Part shown: one piece after another, positions 20,700 to 33,624 of the stretch
Layout: each line of letters opens with the position of its first letter
Numbering within the stretch: the stretch's first letter is position 1
NCBI GenBank assembly: GCA_009746045.1
Contig: RPFO01001016.1
Coordinates: 1 to 64,000, forward strand
Direction: 5' to 3'
Source: Mesostigma viride
Taxonomy: Eukaryota; Streptophyta; Mesostigmatophyceae; Mesostigmatales; Mesostigmataceae
DNA: 64,000 bases
Notes under the pieces: generated by a model
Databases searched by the model: none
Told to the model about the DNA's origin: nothing
What the model saw: the letters and a program-made list of their open reading frames with translations, nothing else
Program-made: the position numbers and the translations under genes

Positions 20700-22280
20700 G
20701 GAACCGCGCTGCCGGCTCCAACCTTTCCAGGTCGATGATCACGACTGGACCAACATGTCTCTGGCCGATGCTCTGCACTGCATCTTCTTCGGGGACTACT
20801 ACGCCTCGCTTTACGACCTGTGCCTCCATCTCCATGCCAACAATCGCCTCCTCCCGGACGGCCGCCGCTGGAACAACATCAGCACGTACGCTGTTCGGGT
20901 GCGCCCGCCCCCAAGTCCAGCACACCATCCTCAACTCCCTTCTCGAGCGCTCTGACGGCGAGATCTGGGCTCCATCCATCTCCGCCCCCGGCGCCCTCCG
21001 TTCCATCCTCACGGAAGCCTTTCAGCAGCACGTGACCCCCCTTGCTGCTGACGTCGCAGCAATGGGTGGTCCGCTGGCTGCTGAACTTCCTCACCTCACC
21101 GCCACCTCCACTGCCATTTCCGCCTCCACTGCCGACATCAAAGCCCAGCTCCTCGACCTCGACCAACGCCTTCAAGCCACCGCCAACGCCCTTGAGAGCT
21201 TGCATGACACCGCCGGCCTCACCGCCCAGGCGGTGAAGGACATCGCCGCCCAGCCGGCGCCTGCTGGCCCGGCTGGCGATGCTCCCTCCACCTGGGCGGA
21301 CTTGCTTAAGCAGCACACCACCTCCACCACCTCCACCATCTCGGCACAACTCAAGCAACAAGCCCTCGACCTTCGCGAGGAAGCCGACATCGCCCGGCGC
21401 AGCCATGCACAATGTCATCGTCAAGCACTTCGACCAGCCGGCAGGTGAGACCTCCACGAGCCTTCTTGAGGCATTTAAGCGCGCCATTTTTGCCCCCATG
21501 TTACTCACTGGTGAGCTGGACATGTCGGCTGTCCGCCTCCCCCGCGGGCGGGGGAAGGCTGGTCCGGCACGTACCCGTGCTCCTCACCTTTAAGTACATG
21601 GCGGACAAGCTGGCGTTCCTTAAATGCCGCAAGAAGCTCTCGGAGACTCGCTTCACGCTGGACGACGACTTGACCCTGGCCCAGCAACAGCGGCGACGCG
21701 AGCTATGGCCGACCTACCTTCAGCTCCGGCAGAGCGCAAGGGGGAAGCCGGTATACTGGAGGGGGGCGGTCATCCACGTTGACCACAAGCCCTGGCAGCC
21801 CCCTCCTGCCACCTCAGACTAGGAATATATAAACCAGTAGTGTAGATTAGTAAGGCTTAGCCTAGCATGTGGCCCACGCGCATGTGCGCCCATAATGGCC
21901 CCCATGGATGTTGCCTTCAGAATTTAGCCAAGCCATGCCTATAATGGGACCCCCATGGATGTTGCATAAAAAATTTAGCTATGCTATGCCTAGGCAGAGA
22001 GATGCTCTCTGTCGAGAAGCCATGCCCTAGCACTTGTATAGCCATGATGATCTTCCTCCCCCGTGCCAGCTAGGATCCCCCCCTTAGGCGGGTTGAACCT
22101 GAGACAGCATGGTGGTGCCGGTGCCCTTGAGGCACCTAGAGCAAGTGCTGCTTACATTCCACTCTTGCAGGAAGTAGCCTAGAATGTATTAAAAGCCATA
22201 TGCCCCTTCTCAGGGATATGTGCTACATATTCTCCCAACGGAGTTATGTTACAATTCAATTCAATTCAATTCAATAAGTT
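20700..22280 (+). mobile_element. ORF1-only element, type B, near full length
   Basis: Contains the frameshifted ORF1 just described, then the type B 3' UTR (ggaatatataaaccagtagt at 21823 onward) and the CTCC-CAAC-GGAG hairpin. The tail is (AATTC)n rather than (TTAA)n. The 5' limit is approximate and no TSD was found. Confidence 0.75.
20735..21822 (+). pseudogene. ORF1-like protein with frameshifts, type B element
   Basis: Homologous to 15610-16360. The N-terminal part is in one frame from MSLADALHCIFFGDYYASLY (20755), shifts after about 20885 to the frame that runs to 21448, then again near 21405 and 21560, ending in the C-terminal domain (LDDDLTLAQQQRRRELWPTY, TAG at 21822). The order of domains is preserved. 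With at least three shifts it is dead unless the sequence is wrong. 3' UTR, hairpin (22231-22244) and an (AATTC)n tail follow to about 22280. Confidence 0.75.
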
Positions 22281-22329
22281 GTCGCGCCCGCTAAACCATA
22301 GCTGGTATTAGTAGTTTTGAGGATAGCTA

Positions 22330-22860
22330 CCGTCTACTTTTGCGAAATGTTGCGTAGAAATGAATATCACCCTGAATATGTGCAAAGGGGTGCGAAATCT
22401 GTCTGGTTCTTGCGTCACGGCATGCATATGCTTGTCGGCAGATAAATGGCTAATTAGACTATGCCCGACCTTCCTATACTGCCCAGCCTGCGGAAATGAG
22501 CCAGCAGGACACATGGCGTGCCCAAGATTCCGCACAAAGGTCGCTAATGGTCTTTTGGATGTGCGGTATGCGTGGGAAGATGCAGCTCTAGTTTCTGGGG
22601 AAGATGCAGCTCCAGAACCGTGTTGCCATTGAACGAGCCATTCGGCTGCCAGGCCCTATGGGCCTGGTCGTCGTCACCATGGCATCCATGCACGATAAAC
22701 GCCTCGTGCTGGGAGCACGTCGTCTGCTCCGGCCAGCCTACCAACTTCAGCCTCGACGAGGACTACACGCCGGCTCAACTGAAGGCGAGGAGCGCGGTGT
22801 GGAACAGCACCATCGTCCAGGAGGCAAGAAGCACGAGACCGAGGGTAAGCGCATTAAAAT
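22330..22860 (+). pseudogene. fragment of a different ORF1-like gene with zinc knuckle
   Basis: One frame (22360-22632) includes CPACGNEPAGHMACP, a CCHC-knuckle-like spacing (C-x2-C-x6-H-x2-C, not canonical). Downstream, RVAIERAIRLP and VVVTMASMHDK (22617 onward) switch frame into NFSLDEDYTPAQLKARSAVW, which parallels the C-terminal domain of the ORF1 copies nearby. The frame ends at a gtaagc. It is probably a decayed ORF1 of another LINE family; an exon of a host gene is less likely. Confidence 0.5.
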
Positions 22861-23365
22861 GCGTCTGCTTCAGGATGGCTTCTAATTGCAGCATTCTTTA
22901 CTTAATGGTGTTCAGATTAACACCCCCGGAGCAGAGTCTCGTGAGGTGTCTAGCAAGAAGGGTGCTGCCTCTGGTGGTGCCAGTAGGTAGACAACCTTCC
23001 TCGTCGGCTCGCGGCTAACAGGCTTCGGGGACAGCCTCTAAATAGTCGGCCCCCGTTCCATGCACTACCATGCATGCATCGACCTAAAAGTCGACTGAGA
23101 CACATCGGGTGGTGCCGGTATCTCGGGCTAGAACGACAGCTCTCAGCAGCAAGATTAGCAACACCCAACGCATGCTAGATTTTCTACACCTCTGCATGCG
23201 TTGCGCAAGCATCCCCGAATACCCAGAGCAGGCGGCAGGCTCGTATCCTACGCCTGCATGACAAAATAAATTCGATGAAAAGCACTATTCCCTCCGTTTC
23301 CCTTCCCTCCGTTCCATCCCCACCCGGCCCACCCCCCGCTGCATCCACCCCCATCACTGGCCGGG

Positions 23366-23935
23366 CAGGTCATTAGAGTCTCTGTATCAGGGTATGCCTC
23401 GTATTTCGGACGCGAGATTAGGCAGTGTAGGATAGCATTTGTAGGACGTCTTGCTCGCACCAGCCAGGTCGACACCGCCCTTGGTCTGGCTGGCCGGCCC
23501 CAGCGGCTTGGCCAACCAGGGCGGCATATTTTGACCTGGCCTGGCCCCAGGGACATTCCCAGGAAGCTAGGTAAGCCTGCCATGAACTACACCCAGATGA
23601 TGCTGGCCGACCTAGTGGTCCCAGCCCAGTTTGAACAGCGCATCCACTCTCTCTCCCTTCTTTGGACTGCCATGCAGAACAAGACGCGGTGCCGGAAGAA
23701 GATTGTCAAGGCTCACACGCCAGCCCCTGCGGGCAAGCCAACCCCCCCTAAGAGGAAGGGGCGTTTTGCTGAGTAATGTAGTTAGGATTTTCTAGACAGT
23801 CTAGATAGCCTAGAGTTAGGTTAGTCCGATTACGCGGCTTGTCCCACTCCACCCATCCATCAAGGAATATGTGCTACATGATCTCCCAACGGCCGGAGGC
23901 ATGTTATAATTTGATTAATTTTTCTTATTAATCAA
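23366..23935 (+). mobile_element. RTE-2 retroelement 3' fragment
   Basis: Encodes the C-terminal region of an RTE-like polyprotein (VGRLARTSQVDTA, then a Cys-poor basic tail ending GRFAE, TAA at 23776, with one or two shifts). The 3' UTR has gagttaggttagtccgatta and a type B-like end: atgtgctacat, then CTCCCAACGG with a lengthened loop. An AT-rich palindromic tail follows. 5'-truncated; no TSD found. Confidence 0.75.
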
Positions 23936-24268
23936 ATAATTAAATTCTTTTATGCGTGGGAAAAGCTGCGAAAAACTGCTTATAATGCCTGTATTCGGCT
24001 CTTTCCAGCAATATTCCCCGTGCGAGTCCAAGCAACAAAGGAAAAGGGAGGCATCGTTTTTAAGTTGTCGGCCAAACGGTTTGGAGTTGTGATGGGTTGG
24101 GCAGACGACCTCGCCCACGACACGATGGGCTCAAGCTTCGCATCTGCCGGCGCCAATGAAGAAGCGCAGATTAGGCGAGGTAAGCGAGCTAGAGGGCCCA
24201 GAATCGCTGCTAACACAAGGCAGCCAGTTCTCAAAGGGTAGAGAGCTTATTATTAAGACTTTCTCAAT
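23936..24268 (+). other. short unassigned region with an exon-like frame
   Basis: 24020-24241 is open (GIVFKLSAKRFGVVMGWADD and onward) and runs into gcgaggtaagcg, a good donor. I do not recognise the peptide and see no partner exon. Confidence 0.25.
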
Positions 24269-24272
24269 TTAA

Positions 24273-25616
24273 CCCATAGTCCGGAAATGGGGCGATATAT
24301 CGCCCCATTTGACCCCCGGTGGCGCGGCGCTTAATTCCCGGAGCGCCGCGCCGCCTGTGACGGATGTCAGTGGTCCGGTGGGTCTGGGAACACTTAAGGA
24401 CGAAGGTGATGCATAGGTTTGGGGGTAATATTCGCCATAGCCTGGTAAATACAACGTGTATTGAGACAGTATCACGTGACTTTGGCGGGAAATTTTCACT
24501 CGCGCGCGCGCGTAACGAGATATGGCTGCTAGCTTGCCGTTATCAAGGAAATTTTGCGTCTCGCGGCTTGTAATGGTTCAGAATGTTGCTCAGAATGATG
24601 ATGCGTGATTTTCGTAGGTCAGGGGTGGCCAGATGTATAGCATTGGTAAAATACAGGTAGGACATTACTGCTTTCTTCGTCGTCAGTACCAGATGAGTAA
24701 TGGCAAGCCATATTTCGATTTTCTTCTTATGGCCCGGCAGTCTGCGCCAGCCCGAGCACCCAGTTTTGGTACGGGACATCCGCAGCAGCGTCCCTGTGAA
24801 TTCGGATGCGTTTATAGGTCATCTTTGCACAGAACATCAACCTGGTAATCATGTCGGATGCATGCATTATGCGGCTATGGCGGCCTATGCCTGGAAAGCA
24901 TTAGCCAGTGTGAGATATGAGGGTCCCGGCCAGCAGAACCCGGCAAGGTCGTGATCAAGCCAGGTACGGCAACGTGTTTGCATGTCGTTTGCACGGGAAT
25001 CTGTCGTTTATACATCCATTTTACACGAGTGTATCAGTGCCTCTTGCAGCAGGTTTCCATGCCTGCTGTATGAGTGCTATTAGCCCCAAATCTGCTCAGT
25101 TTGTGGTGTTTCTTTGGAGGATGCCATTCCGTTAGTGCTGGTTTAGCACTTCTTTGTTTCCCAGCACTTTTTACAGTCCTATGTGGCTGTATACAATGCA
25201 TAAGTGTGTGGCATTTGATGGATGGCTGCTTACGCGCGCGTAACCCACACACGTAAGTGAGCGCATTATATAGGTCAGATGGGCTATCCGTGCGGTCTGA
25301 CCCAAGGAAAGCATGGTGGCACTATCTATTGACATTGTCCAACCCCAGAATAATTTTTTACAGCCCTCCCTGCAGGGGTAAACTACTAAGGGGATTTCCC
25401 TTGCCTGAAAATGATCGTCTTTTGTCCAACTTTGGCAGTAAATATCTTGCAAAGCACTGAATGGACTCGGGATATTATTGCATTTTCTGAAAGCCCTTGA
25501 AGTGTAGATACTCCTAGCACCTTGGTTGGGGGTATTTGGAGTTGTGGCCTATGAGTTATGATTTTTTCCATTTTCAGGGGTCTAAAAATGCCAAAAACCC
25601 ATTCCCGGACTATGGG
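24273..25616. mobile_element. piggyBac-like non-autonomous element P1
   Basis: Flanked by TTAA at 24269-24272 and 25617-25620. Ends are CCCATAGTCCGGAAATGGG and the inverse of CCCATAGTCCGGGAATGGG. TTAA duplication with CCC...GGG termini is the hallmark of piggyBac elements. A GC-rich inverted repeat (ggcgcggcgc ... gcgccgcgcc) lies just inside the left end. I see no transposase. Confidence 0.8.
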
Positions 25617-25620
25617 TTAA

Positions 25621-27337
25621 CCCTTCAATTGTGTCAACTGGAACCACCAGAACGGACTGAGTATGGGCATCTTAGTAAGTATGAGAGTATCTAGCCAAAT
25701 AACATTTTCTGGCCCACCCTTGGAACCAAGGATGCTTTTATATCAAATAACTTTGGGGTCATGTCATTGGTCACATATCTATGCCCCACAGCTGCTATAA
25801 ATAGCACCCCCCCCAAGGGGGTACGGTGCAGATGGGGTTCAAGAGATATATAATGCAATATGGACCATTTCTCAAAATCTGCTGACCCTGGCCCTTTGAG
25901 GGGAGTTTAAGATAATCACAAGCATGCCATAGATGCATTCACAACATGACATGCCATAGAACTGCACAGGCTAGCTAGCATACAGCCCAAAATAGCTCAG
26001 ACCGTTATAACGGATGCAGTTATTTTGGGGTGTTTTGGTAGCACTACCGTATAGGCATTCAATTCCAACGTGGCACAAAACATCATAGATGGCCACACAT
26101 GGATTCCCATACACATTTCCAGCTTAAAAATCACAACAGCATGCTATACAACAAGTATAAAGCTTGTGCCAAGGCCCAAAACCAAGCGTATAACGGGTTC
26201 ACAAGGAGCTACATTATCAATGCATCCAACACACTATAAAGCAATTCCGATGATTGGCAATGATAGAGAAAACAAAAGAACTCACCTGGTTGTGCTTCCA
26301 TGCAAGCAGGCCCTGGCCATTCATGTTTCTTGCATGCACTATGGACGCACAAGCAGAAGGATAACTTGGGCCAGCAAACCAAGAAGCAATGCCTAGAGCT
26401 GGCCAGAAAACCAATTGTCTCGCTATGTCTGTGCAGGGAAAAGCATCCCGTTATCAAGCCCACCATGTTAAGAGACAATACCAAACGCTACTTCACTGGT
26501 TTCGTTGAAGCCTTAGCTAATAGCAATCAAATCTGGTCCAAAATCAGCGTGACATAGTGGTATTCCCCAACCATCACAAGCGAACGCGTACAAGCACTAA
26601 AGCAACAAAACGACAAGTAAAAACCATCGATTACATGTCTACAACTAGTTTATAAACGATAGGACGACTTGGTACTGTAATGTATACACGCTAACATGTT
26701 AATACGTACCAGGTCGAAACCGCAGATTACCTGCTGTGCGGGAGCCATCACTCCCACCTCACGGACATAGCCTCGAACCTTTCCTGGCCGTCATCGCTAA
26801 TAAAACATGTCAAGAATAACGTAACAAGTCTATCCACGCGCAAATATATGGACGTTTGCCGCCGAACAACAGGTAGCATACGCACTGTCACCGCCTGGCC
26901 GCTGACAGGATCTGCTGCACCGATTAGAACCTAGAGACATACTTGCGCACATCCAGACGCTTCACGGCCAGATATATAACCTTTATAACACTCAAGGATA
27001 ATTACTACAAAATTTGAGTTCAAAATTCCAAGCCATGCTCTCGTACCAGTCATTTGCCTGCACCGCCATAGCCGCGGACGTCAATTATTTTCATTCACGT
27101 CGGTCCCGTTTGACCATGGTACCCCCCCAACTTTGATTGAGTATATCTCCCTGGCCAGTTGTCCAAAGTACGGTCTGAATAGTGCCAGGCATAGCTTACG
27201 TCTAGATCTTTCGATCCCCCCAGGTTTGACCGTTGAATTATTTTTGGCGCGGCGCCTGGTTCTGCCACAAACTCAGTCCGTTAGAGTGGCGCGAGTTTAA
27301 CTGGCGCCACGAAAACGGACTCAGTACAAATTAAGGG
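25621..27337. mobile_element. piggyBac-like non-autonomous element P2
   Basis: Begins CCCTTCAATTGTG right after the TTAA that ends P1 and finishes ACAAATTAAGGG before TTAA at 27338-27341. The inverted repeats are imperfect (about 10 of 13). Both ends carry a cggactgagt / actcagtccg motif. An internal stretch near 25760-25830 (ggtcatgtcattggtcac, then aaatagcaccccccc) resembles 30060-30140 of P3 in inverted orientation. No ORF of note. Confidence 0.7.
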
Positions 27338-28174
27338 TTAATAGGGCATTGTGCTGTGATCATGTGACCTTGTCCAGATATTTACCTTTGCCTTTCTAGT
27401 TTAAAGACTGTATTATAGAGGGATAGGTGAACGTTGTTTGAACGTTGGCTCGAATGTTCATTTCTGCATGCGAAGAAAGAGCCTTTTCAGTTGTTCACAA
27501 CAACATGGAAACTGCCACATGCAAATTACCCCGGCCGGCAATGCAAGTGACGCAAGGTGAGGTTATTCATGGCTAAGATTGCCTTCATCATGCGCGAGTT
27601 TGGCAGCAAGGTGGCTGGCTGCATGGGCATGCACTGGCTGGCTAGGTCAGTGGAGCGTGTATGGGGGTTGCGTATATATGGTGCAGACGTGCAAGGCTGC
27701 AAGCGCGAAATGGCGGGCACATGCCTGGTTGGTTTGGGTGTTGCCGGTGGTTAGGTGGTTACAGTGTATAGGTGATCGGGTGGTTGGGTGCATGGTTGGA
27801 TGGCCGTGGGTGCAGTTTAGGTGGTTGTGTAGCTGGGTGGTTGGTTAGTTGTTTAGTTGGTTAATTAATTAATTAATTAGACTCGTGCTCCCGTTGGGGA
27901 GCATTGCATTACCGAAAGCCAAGCCTTGACCAGTGTTTTTTTTAAGGTTTCCGTTACTAGTGGCGCTAGGCCACTTGTGGCGTTTCGAACTATGAAAACT
28001 TAAGTTTACTCGGCCAATGTGTGGCTTTAAGCCAATAAAAATTGTGCTTGGCACGGCCACGTGTGGCGGGCTGGCTTTTTGGTGCAGCAAATGACCCTAC
28101 CGGCAGCGGGGTCAGCGCGGCGCGGCGCCGTACTGGCATTCCAAGTTCAAAGTAGTTAAGAATAGTATGTTTAA

Positions 28175-30262
28175 CCCTTAAATGGTGCTCGCGCCTATTT
28201 GTAGGCGCGAGTTGAACTCGCGCCTACAAATAGGCGCGAGATGGGAAGCGGCGCGGCGCGAATGCCAGTAGACATTTCCGTGATATTTTTAGGTCTGCTG
28301 CTAGAGCTAGATGTGCTCTACGCCCTGATACCGGACATCACTATGTTTAGACCAAGTCTACAGGGACTAATTAACGGTTACAGTACAGGGGGTACCCAGG
28401 TCCACCGGGACGAAAGTGAATGTAAAATAATTACGAACATGCATATTCGAGGCTATGGCGGTGCAGAAAACTGATTGGTGTAGGAGCATCGATGCATGGA
28501 TTCGTTCCAAATTTTGTAGGCATTATTTATGCGTTATAAAGATGCTGTAGCCGCAGTCGCGCAACATTTACTGAGGTGCGCAATCATCTCGGTCTGGGTT
28601 TTACTGCGTCAACGCGTGTTTATTGTGACGGGAGTGACAATGAAGCTAGCACTTGTTATCGGCGGCTTTATAACTGAATATTTCGCATCGAGTAAATATG
28701 TTACGATGTATTTCGAATATTTCATTAGTGTCGTGGGCCAGCAAAGTCTTGACGCATCGGCCCTGTCGTCAGCTTGCTAGCTGTCCTTGAGCCTTTTTTT
28801 TGCGGTTTCGACCTGGCGTAGTTTAGTGTCCCTGCGGTTACCGTCGACAAGATAAAGTCGTCGTATCACTCGGTAAGGAATCTCGGACTCATTGTTGAAG
28901 GTTTGGGATGTCAAAGTTGCTTCGTTACTACTTTTCTGTAATGGTTTGTGGTGGTGGTTGCGCACAGCCATTACGGTCAGATTTTCATCAGTTTTGTTCA
29001 TGATTGGCTGCGTCTGCACCAAATATACTAGAATAATGATTGGTGTTACATGTAAATAAGTTCTATATGGTATCATGATGGTTTCTATAGCCTAAATCCT
29101 TAAGAATAGATGGTATCCTGGCCTGTTTTTGGTTAGCCTTTTAGCTTTGTTAGTATTGCTGTTGTGCAGTCACCCCATCTGTCTTCATGTAACACCTGTG
29201 GAGGTCCCAGTGCCCTGCTTGCACTCAAAAGAAGGTCCATGAGTTGTCTCTGTGTCATTTCATCTCAGGTAAGCATATGGAGGTCATTTTTTATGTTGTG
29301 GATGCATGGGCTACGTAGCCCCTTGCACACGTGCATTTGGGCCTTGGCACAGTGGTATACCTGCTAGTAGAGCTTGGTAGCCACCACATGGTGACATTTT
29401 CTTTAGAACAACATGAAGCATAGTTTAAGCTGTGTGTTAGTGATCATTTTGAGCATTACCCGGCCATTCAAAAGCACCATTGTGCACGCCTCATACCATT
29501 GTAATGCCACTTAATGCCGCATGTCGCCCCGTAGCCAGTTAACAGCTGAAATGATGAAGCCCAGCATATAAGGAGCTCCAGTTAGCATTTCCAATGATCT
29601 AGGCTTACTTTTACTTATTTAGTCTAGCACTGACATGTGAGAAAAACTGTGCATGTGGTAGGCTTGTGTGGTGGGTAGTCATTGGCCTTACCATGCCATG
29701 ATACGCGCGAATGTGACTGTGCATTGGCATGGCTACCTATGTTTAATCGCTGTTATGGATGTTCTGTATGCTGGAATTGATGAAATAATGCATGTTTGAT
29801 CATTTATGATGTTTTATGATGCTACGGACTGAGGCGCCTGCCTTGTAATGCTAGCAAATGTCACCAGCCAAACTGGCTCCTATTTTTAGGCGCGAGTTAT
29901 TTTTAGATGATGCATCTGGGTCCCTGGGACAACCTGTCATGTCAGTGTTCAGAAGCCATGCCTGGCTACCCAAGCAACTGCCTTTAAAATGTTGGGAGCA
30001 ACGGAACTGTTTTCAGGTGTAATAATGCATTATACATGAGTGTTTTTCTCGCACTCGCGCACCCCCCTGAGGGTGGTGCTATATTTAGCACCCATAGGAC
30101 ATTGCAACATGACCAATGACATGACCCCCAAGTAAGTCCCTATATGTGTGTGCTTTGGTCCCAGTATGGACCCTAAATTGTTTTTAGGTTAGGTTGTGGA
30201 CATTACCATGCAAGGTGCAACTGGAGCCTATTTTTAGGCGCGAGTTGGACACCATTTAAGGG
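28175..30262. mobile_element. piggyBac-like non-autonomous element P3
   Basis: TTAA at 28171-28174 and 30263-30266, with perfect 13-bp inverted ends CCCTTAAATGGTG / CACCATTTAAGGG. Just inside the left end is a palindrome of gcgcctatttgtaggcgcgagtt in two copies; the motif tttttaggcgcgagtt recurs at 29884 and 30230. Short frames exist (28241-28474, 28529-28780) but nothing like a transposase. Confidence 0.85.
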
Positions 30263-30937
30263 TTAAGTAATTTTAATTTCAAACTAGTAGAATTTAGTAG
30301 AATCATTCACGCCTTAAGTTGGGTTCACGCCTGAAGTTGGGTTGACCAAAAACCTCGAACCCAACTTAAGGCGTGAATGCCTGTACGGGCGAGCGTCTCC
30401 GTCTCAGCCGGGCATCGGCGCCGGGCGTACTTGGTAAATTAACAACAACGATACTACTACATGGCTGGCGAGTGACTTAATAACTGAGGCGCCAGCCGCC
30501 AGGCCGCCAGCCAGCTGAAGCCTGAAAAGTGAAAATGCACACAAGCTGCAGTCTGCACAGTGCACTCTGGTCTCTGGGAGCGGGCCACTTGCCACTTGGC
30601 ACTTGGCGGGGCTCTACGTACATGCACTATGCAGTCAGTAAGTCAGTCAGTCATAGTAGTACTCATAGTAGTTCTAGTACTAGGGAGGCTTGTGGCGGAA
30701 CGCCGGCCGGAAGACCGGCTGACACCGCCAATTGTGGCGTAACCTGTACTAGAGTGAACTTCAGGCACGGCCACCCTGTGGCGAAACGAAACTACAAAGT
30801 AGAACAGCACGGCCAAATTGTGGCTTCTTGGGTGCCCTGTCAAAGTGGGTGGCACCGCCACATTTTGCCAAAAAAAGTGCCACACCGCCACATTTGGCGG
30901 CATATCGCCACTAAAAAAAACACTGGCCTTGACCCCC

Positions 30938-32270
30938 AAGACGTCCGGCTTTCAAGTTGGAGTGTACCCCCGCGGCATCTAGCAATGCCGACTAGTTTCA
31001 ATTGCGCACCAGTCAAAGTAGTTACCCTTCGCACAAACTCCAGCCACACATTTTCATAACCGCCCTTTTGGCACCGCAGGAACTATTCTGTCTGATTCGG
31101 CCAGATTTCATCCAAGGAATCGGAAAGGAAAAACGGTGGAATCAGAAAAGGAAAACGGTGGAATCATTTTCAGCCTGAACTAGTACAACACTATCGTCCG
31201 TTCAAGTCCGGCCTCACGGCCCATGCGACGCCATGTCGACCCGCCCATGCTTAGCCTTTTTTGCGCTAGACTAAAGAAAAATGGTCCCGTTCTTGCCTAA
31301 GCAAAAAAATGCACCTCAGCACCTGCTAGCCGTGGTAAATTTGCTAGCGATGGCAGTCTGGGAAACTAGTTACTAACCAAACGGCAAATCAATCCAATCT
31401 CACGTTCAAAATGCCGCTTCCGTAGACATGTGTCGACTACTTTGTTTATGCGTGTGATTCAAACAAGCCAATTGTGAATTCCAGATTAGGAGTTAAGGTT
31501 TATGGCTGGCAGGACTGATATATTGCATGACGACACACCCTTTTTTGGCTTGAGACAGAAAGCTGTATATAAATTTCTTTAACATGAGATGTTTGTCATG
31601 TTCATTTTGATTTTAACGCACAGCCCCCCATTCAGCATGTCGAATGGCATGCGCATGTGCTGGCCGGCACTAGCTGCCATGTCGCCGGATCAGACTGGCG
31701 TACAAACCACACAATCTTCTTGTTCACGCATGCTAACCACAACCATCGGTAATAAGCCGACGTTGTGCAGGAATTTTTTTTCATATGCCTTGGTGGACGC
31801 TGCATCCCTGATTCGGCCGTGAAGCTTGTTGTCAGCTAGACGTTAGCAGCTGAGTGCCGGGCCGCCCTATGTGGAATAACTTTCACATTGTCCATCGGCA
31901 TTAAAAGTTGAAAATTCCCTCCGATCGACCATGCCATAACAGGAAAATGCCATCATCTGTTGCAGTCCAGGCTTATATTTGCCACGATGTGGTGTGTGCC
32001 AGTTGTGCCACCTGTAATTTACATTACTAGGCTTGGTGTTCCTAGGGATTCCATTCATGGTGTTCCACGTAGTAGCCATACCAGCATGCCTTGCAGTGTT
32101 CACAATAGATAGCCTGCAGGCCATATCAAACCCAACTCCCAAGTTGTCCAGTAATGCATGTGGTACCAATGAACCTTACCTTGTACAGTAAAATAAGTCA
32201 TGATATTGCATGGTTGATGTTGTGCGCCCGTGCTTTCAATTTGTTAATTTCATAATCCATGTGCCGTTCA
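30938..32270. other. unassigned interior of the 7-kb element
   Basis: Short frames only, no recognisable protein. The segment just before it, 30740-30935, is a run of small GCCAC...GTGGC hairpins that resembles 27921-28070 in inverted orientation. Confidence 0.5.
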
Positions 32271-32272
32271 GG

Positions 32273-32415
32273 CATGCACGTGTGAAACATCCAGGTATGC
32301 CTGTCATCTCCCCCCCCCCCGTATGATTCAATATCTCAGAGCCCAGATTGTTGTGGCACTGCGATAATGCATTATATAGCGTTGAAGAAAATGTGGGGCA
32401 GGTATTTGTGCAATT
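32273..32415 (+). repeat. direct repeat left of the GGGT array
   Basis: Similar to 33625-33770. Shared blocks include gcatgcacgtgt[g/c]aaac, gattgttgtggcactgc, and gaagaaaa followed by gggca. The two copies bracket the simple-sequence block, as if the block grew inside a duplicated segment. Confidence 0.75.
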
Positions 32416-32578
32416 AACGTGCCATACGAACATTCCGGACGGTACATTCCCCGGTGATGTCGGGCAGTTGGGGGGTTCGCTTGGTCCCTTGGTTGCTTCC
32501 TCGCTTGGCTGCCACTGCGGGGGTGTAATAAGGACAGGTGCTCAAATGGAGAGACACTAGACGTGCATGCATGTTTGA

Positions 32579-33402
32579 TGGATGGGTGGGTGGGGGTGGG
32601 TGCATGGGTGGGTGGGTGGGTGGGTGGGTGGGTGGGTGGGTGGGTGGGTGGGTGGGTGGGTGGGTGGGTGGGAGGGTGGGTGGGTGGGTGGGTGGGTGGG
32701 TGGGTGGGTGGGTGGGTGGGTGGGTGGGTGGGTGGGTGGGTGGGTGGGTGGGTGGGTGGGTGGGTGGGTGGGTGGGTGGGTGGGTGGGTGGGTGGGTGGG
32801 TGGGTGGGTGGTGGGTGGGTGGGTGGGTGGGTGGGTGGGTGGGTGGGTGGGTGGGTGGGTGGGTGGGTGGGTGGGTGGGTGGGTGGGTGGGTGGGTGGGT
32901 GGGTGCAGGTGGGTGGGTGGGTGCAGGTGGGTGGGTGGGTGCAGGTGGGTGGGTGGGTGCAGGTGGGTGGGTGGGTGCAGGTGGGTGGGTGGGTGGGTGG
33001 GTGGGTGGGTGGGTGGGTGGGTGGGTGGGTGCCAGGGTGGGTGGGTGGGTGGGTGGGTGGGTGGGTGGGTGGGTGGGTGGGTGGGTGGGTGGGTGGGCGG
33101 GCGGGCGGGCGGCGGGCGGGCGGGGGGCGGGCGGGCGGGCGGGCGGCGGGCGGGCGGGCGGGCGGGCGGGCGGGCGGGTGGGTGGGTGGGTGGGTGGGTG
33201 GGTGGGTGGGTGGGTGGGTGGGTGGGTGGGTGGGTGCAGGTGGGTGCCGGGTGGGTGGGTGGGTGGGTGGGTGGGTGGGTGGGTGGGTGGGTGGGTGGGT
33301 GGGTGGGTGGGTGGGTGGGTGGGTGGGTGGGTGGGTGGGTGGGTGGGTGGGTGGGTGGGTGGGTGGGTGGGTGGGTGGGTGGGTGGGTGGGTGGGTGGGT
33401 GG
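32579..33402. repeat. (GGGT)n microsatellite array, ~820 bp
   Basis: Almost pure GGGT, interrupted by GGGTGCAGGT higher-order units near 32905-32985 and by a GGGC block (about 33090-33175). All three frames stay open on both strands, which creates long spurious Gly-Trp-Val and His-Pro-Thr proteins. Strong G-quadruplex potential on the + strand. Confidence 0.97.
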
Positions 33403-33405
33403 AGG

Positions 33406-33497
<92 letters not shown>

Positions 33498-33500
33498 CAT
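33403..33500. repeat. (GA)n array adjoining the GGGT array
   Basis: About 40 GA dinucleotides directly after the GGGT block, then GTGT-rich sequence to about 33610. Confidence 0.95.
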
Positions 33501-33624
33501 GTGTGTGTGTCTGGCTGTCTGGGTGGGTGGGTGTGCGTGCTTGGGTGTGTGGGACAGTGTGGATGTGGGTGTGCTTGCTTGCGTGGGTGCGTGAGGGAGG
33601 GAGTGGCTGGGTGAGCGAGTCGAG

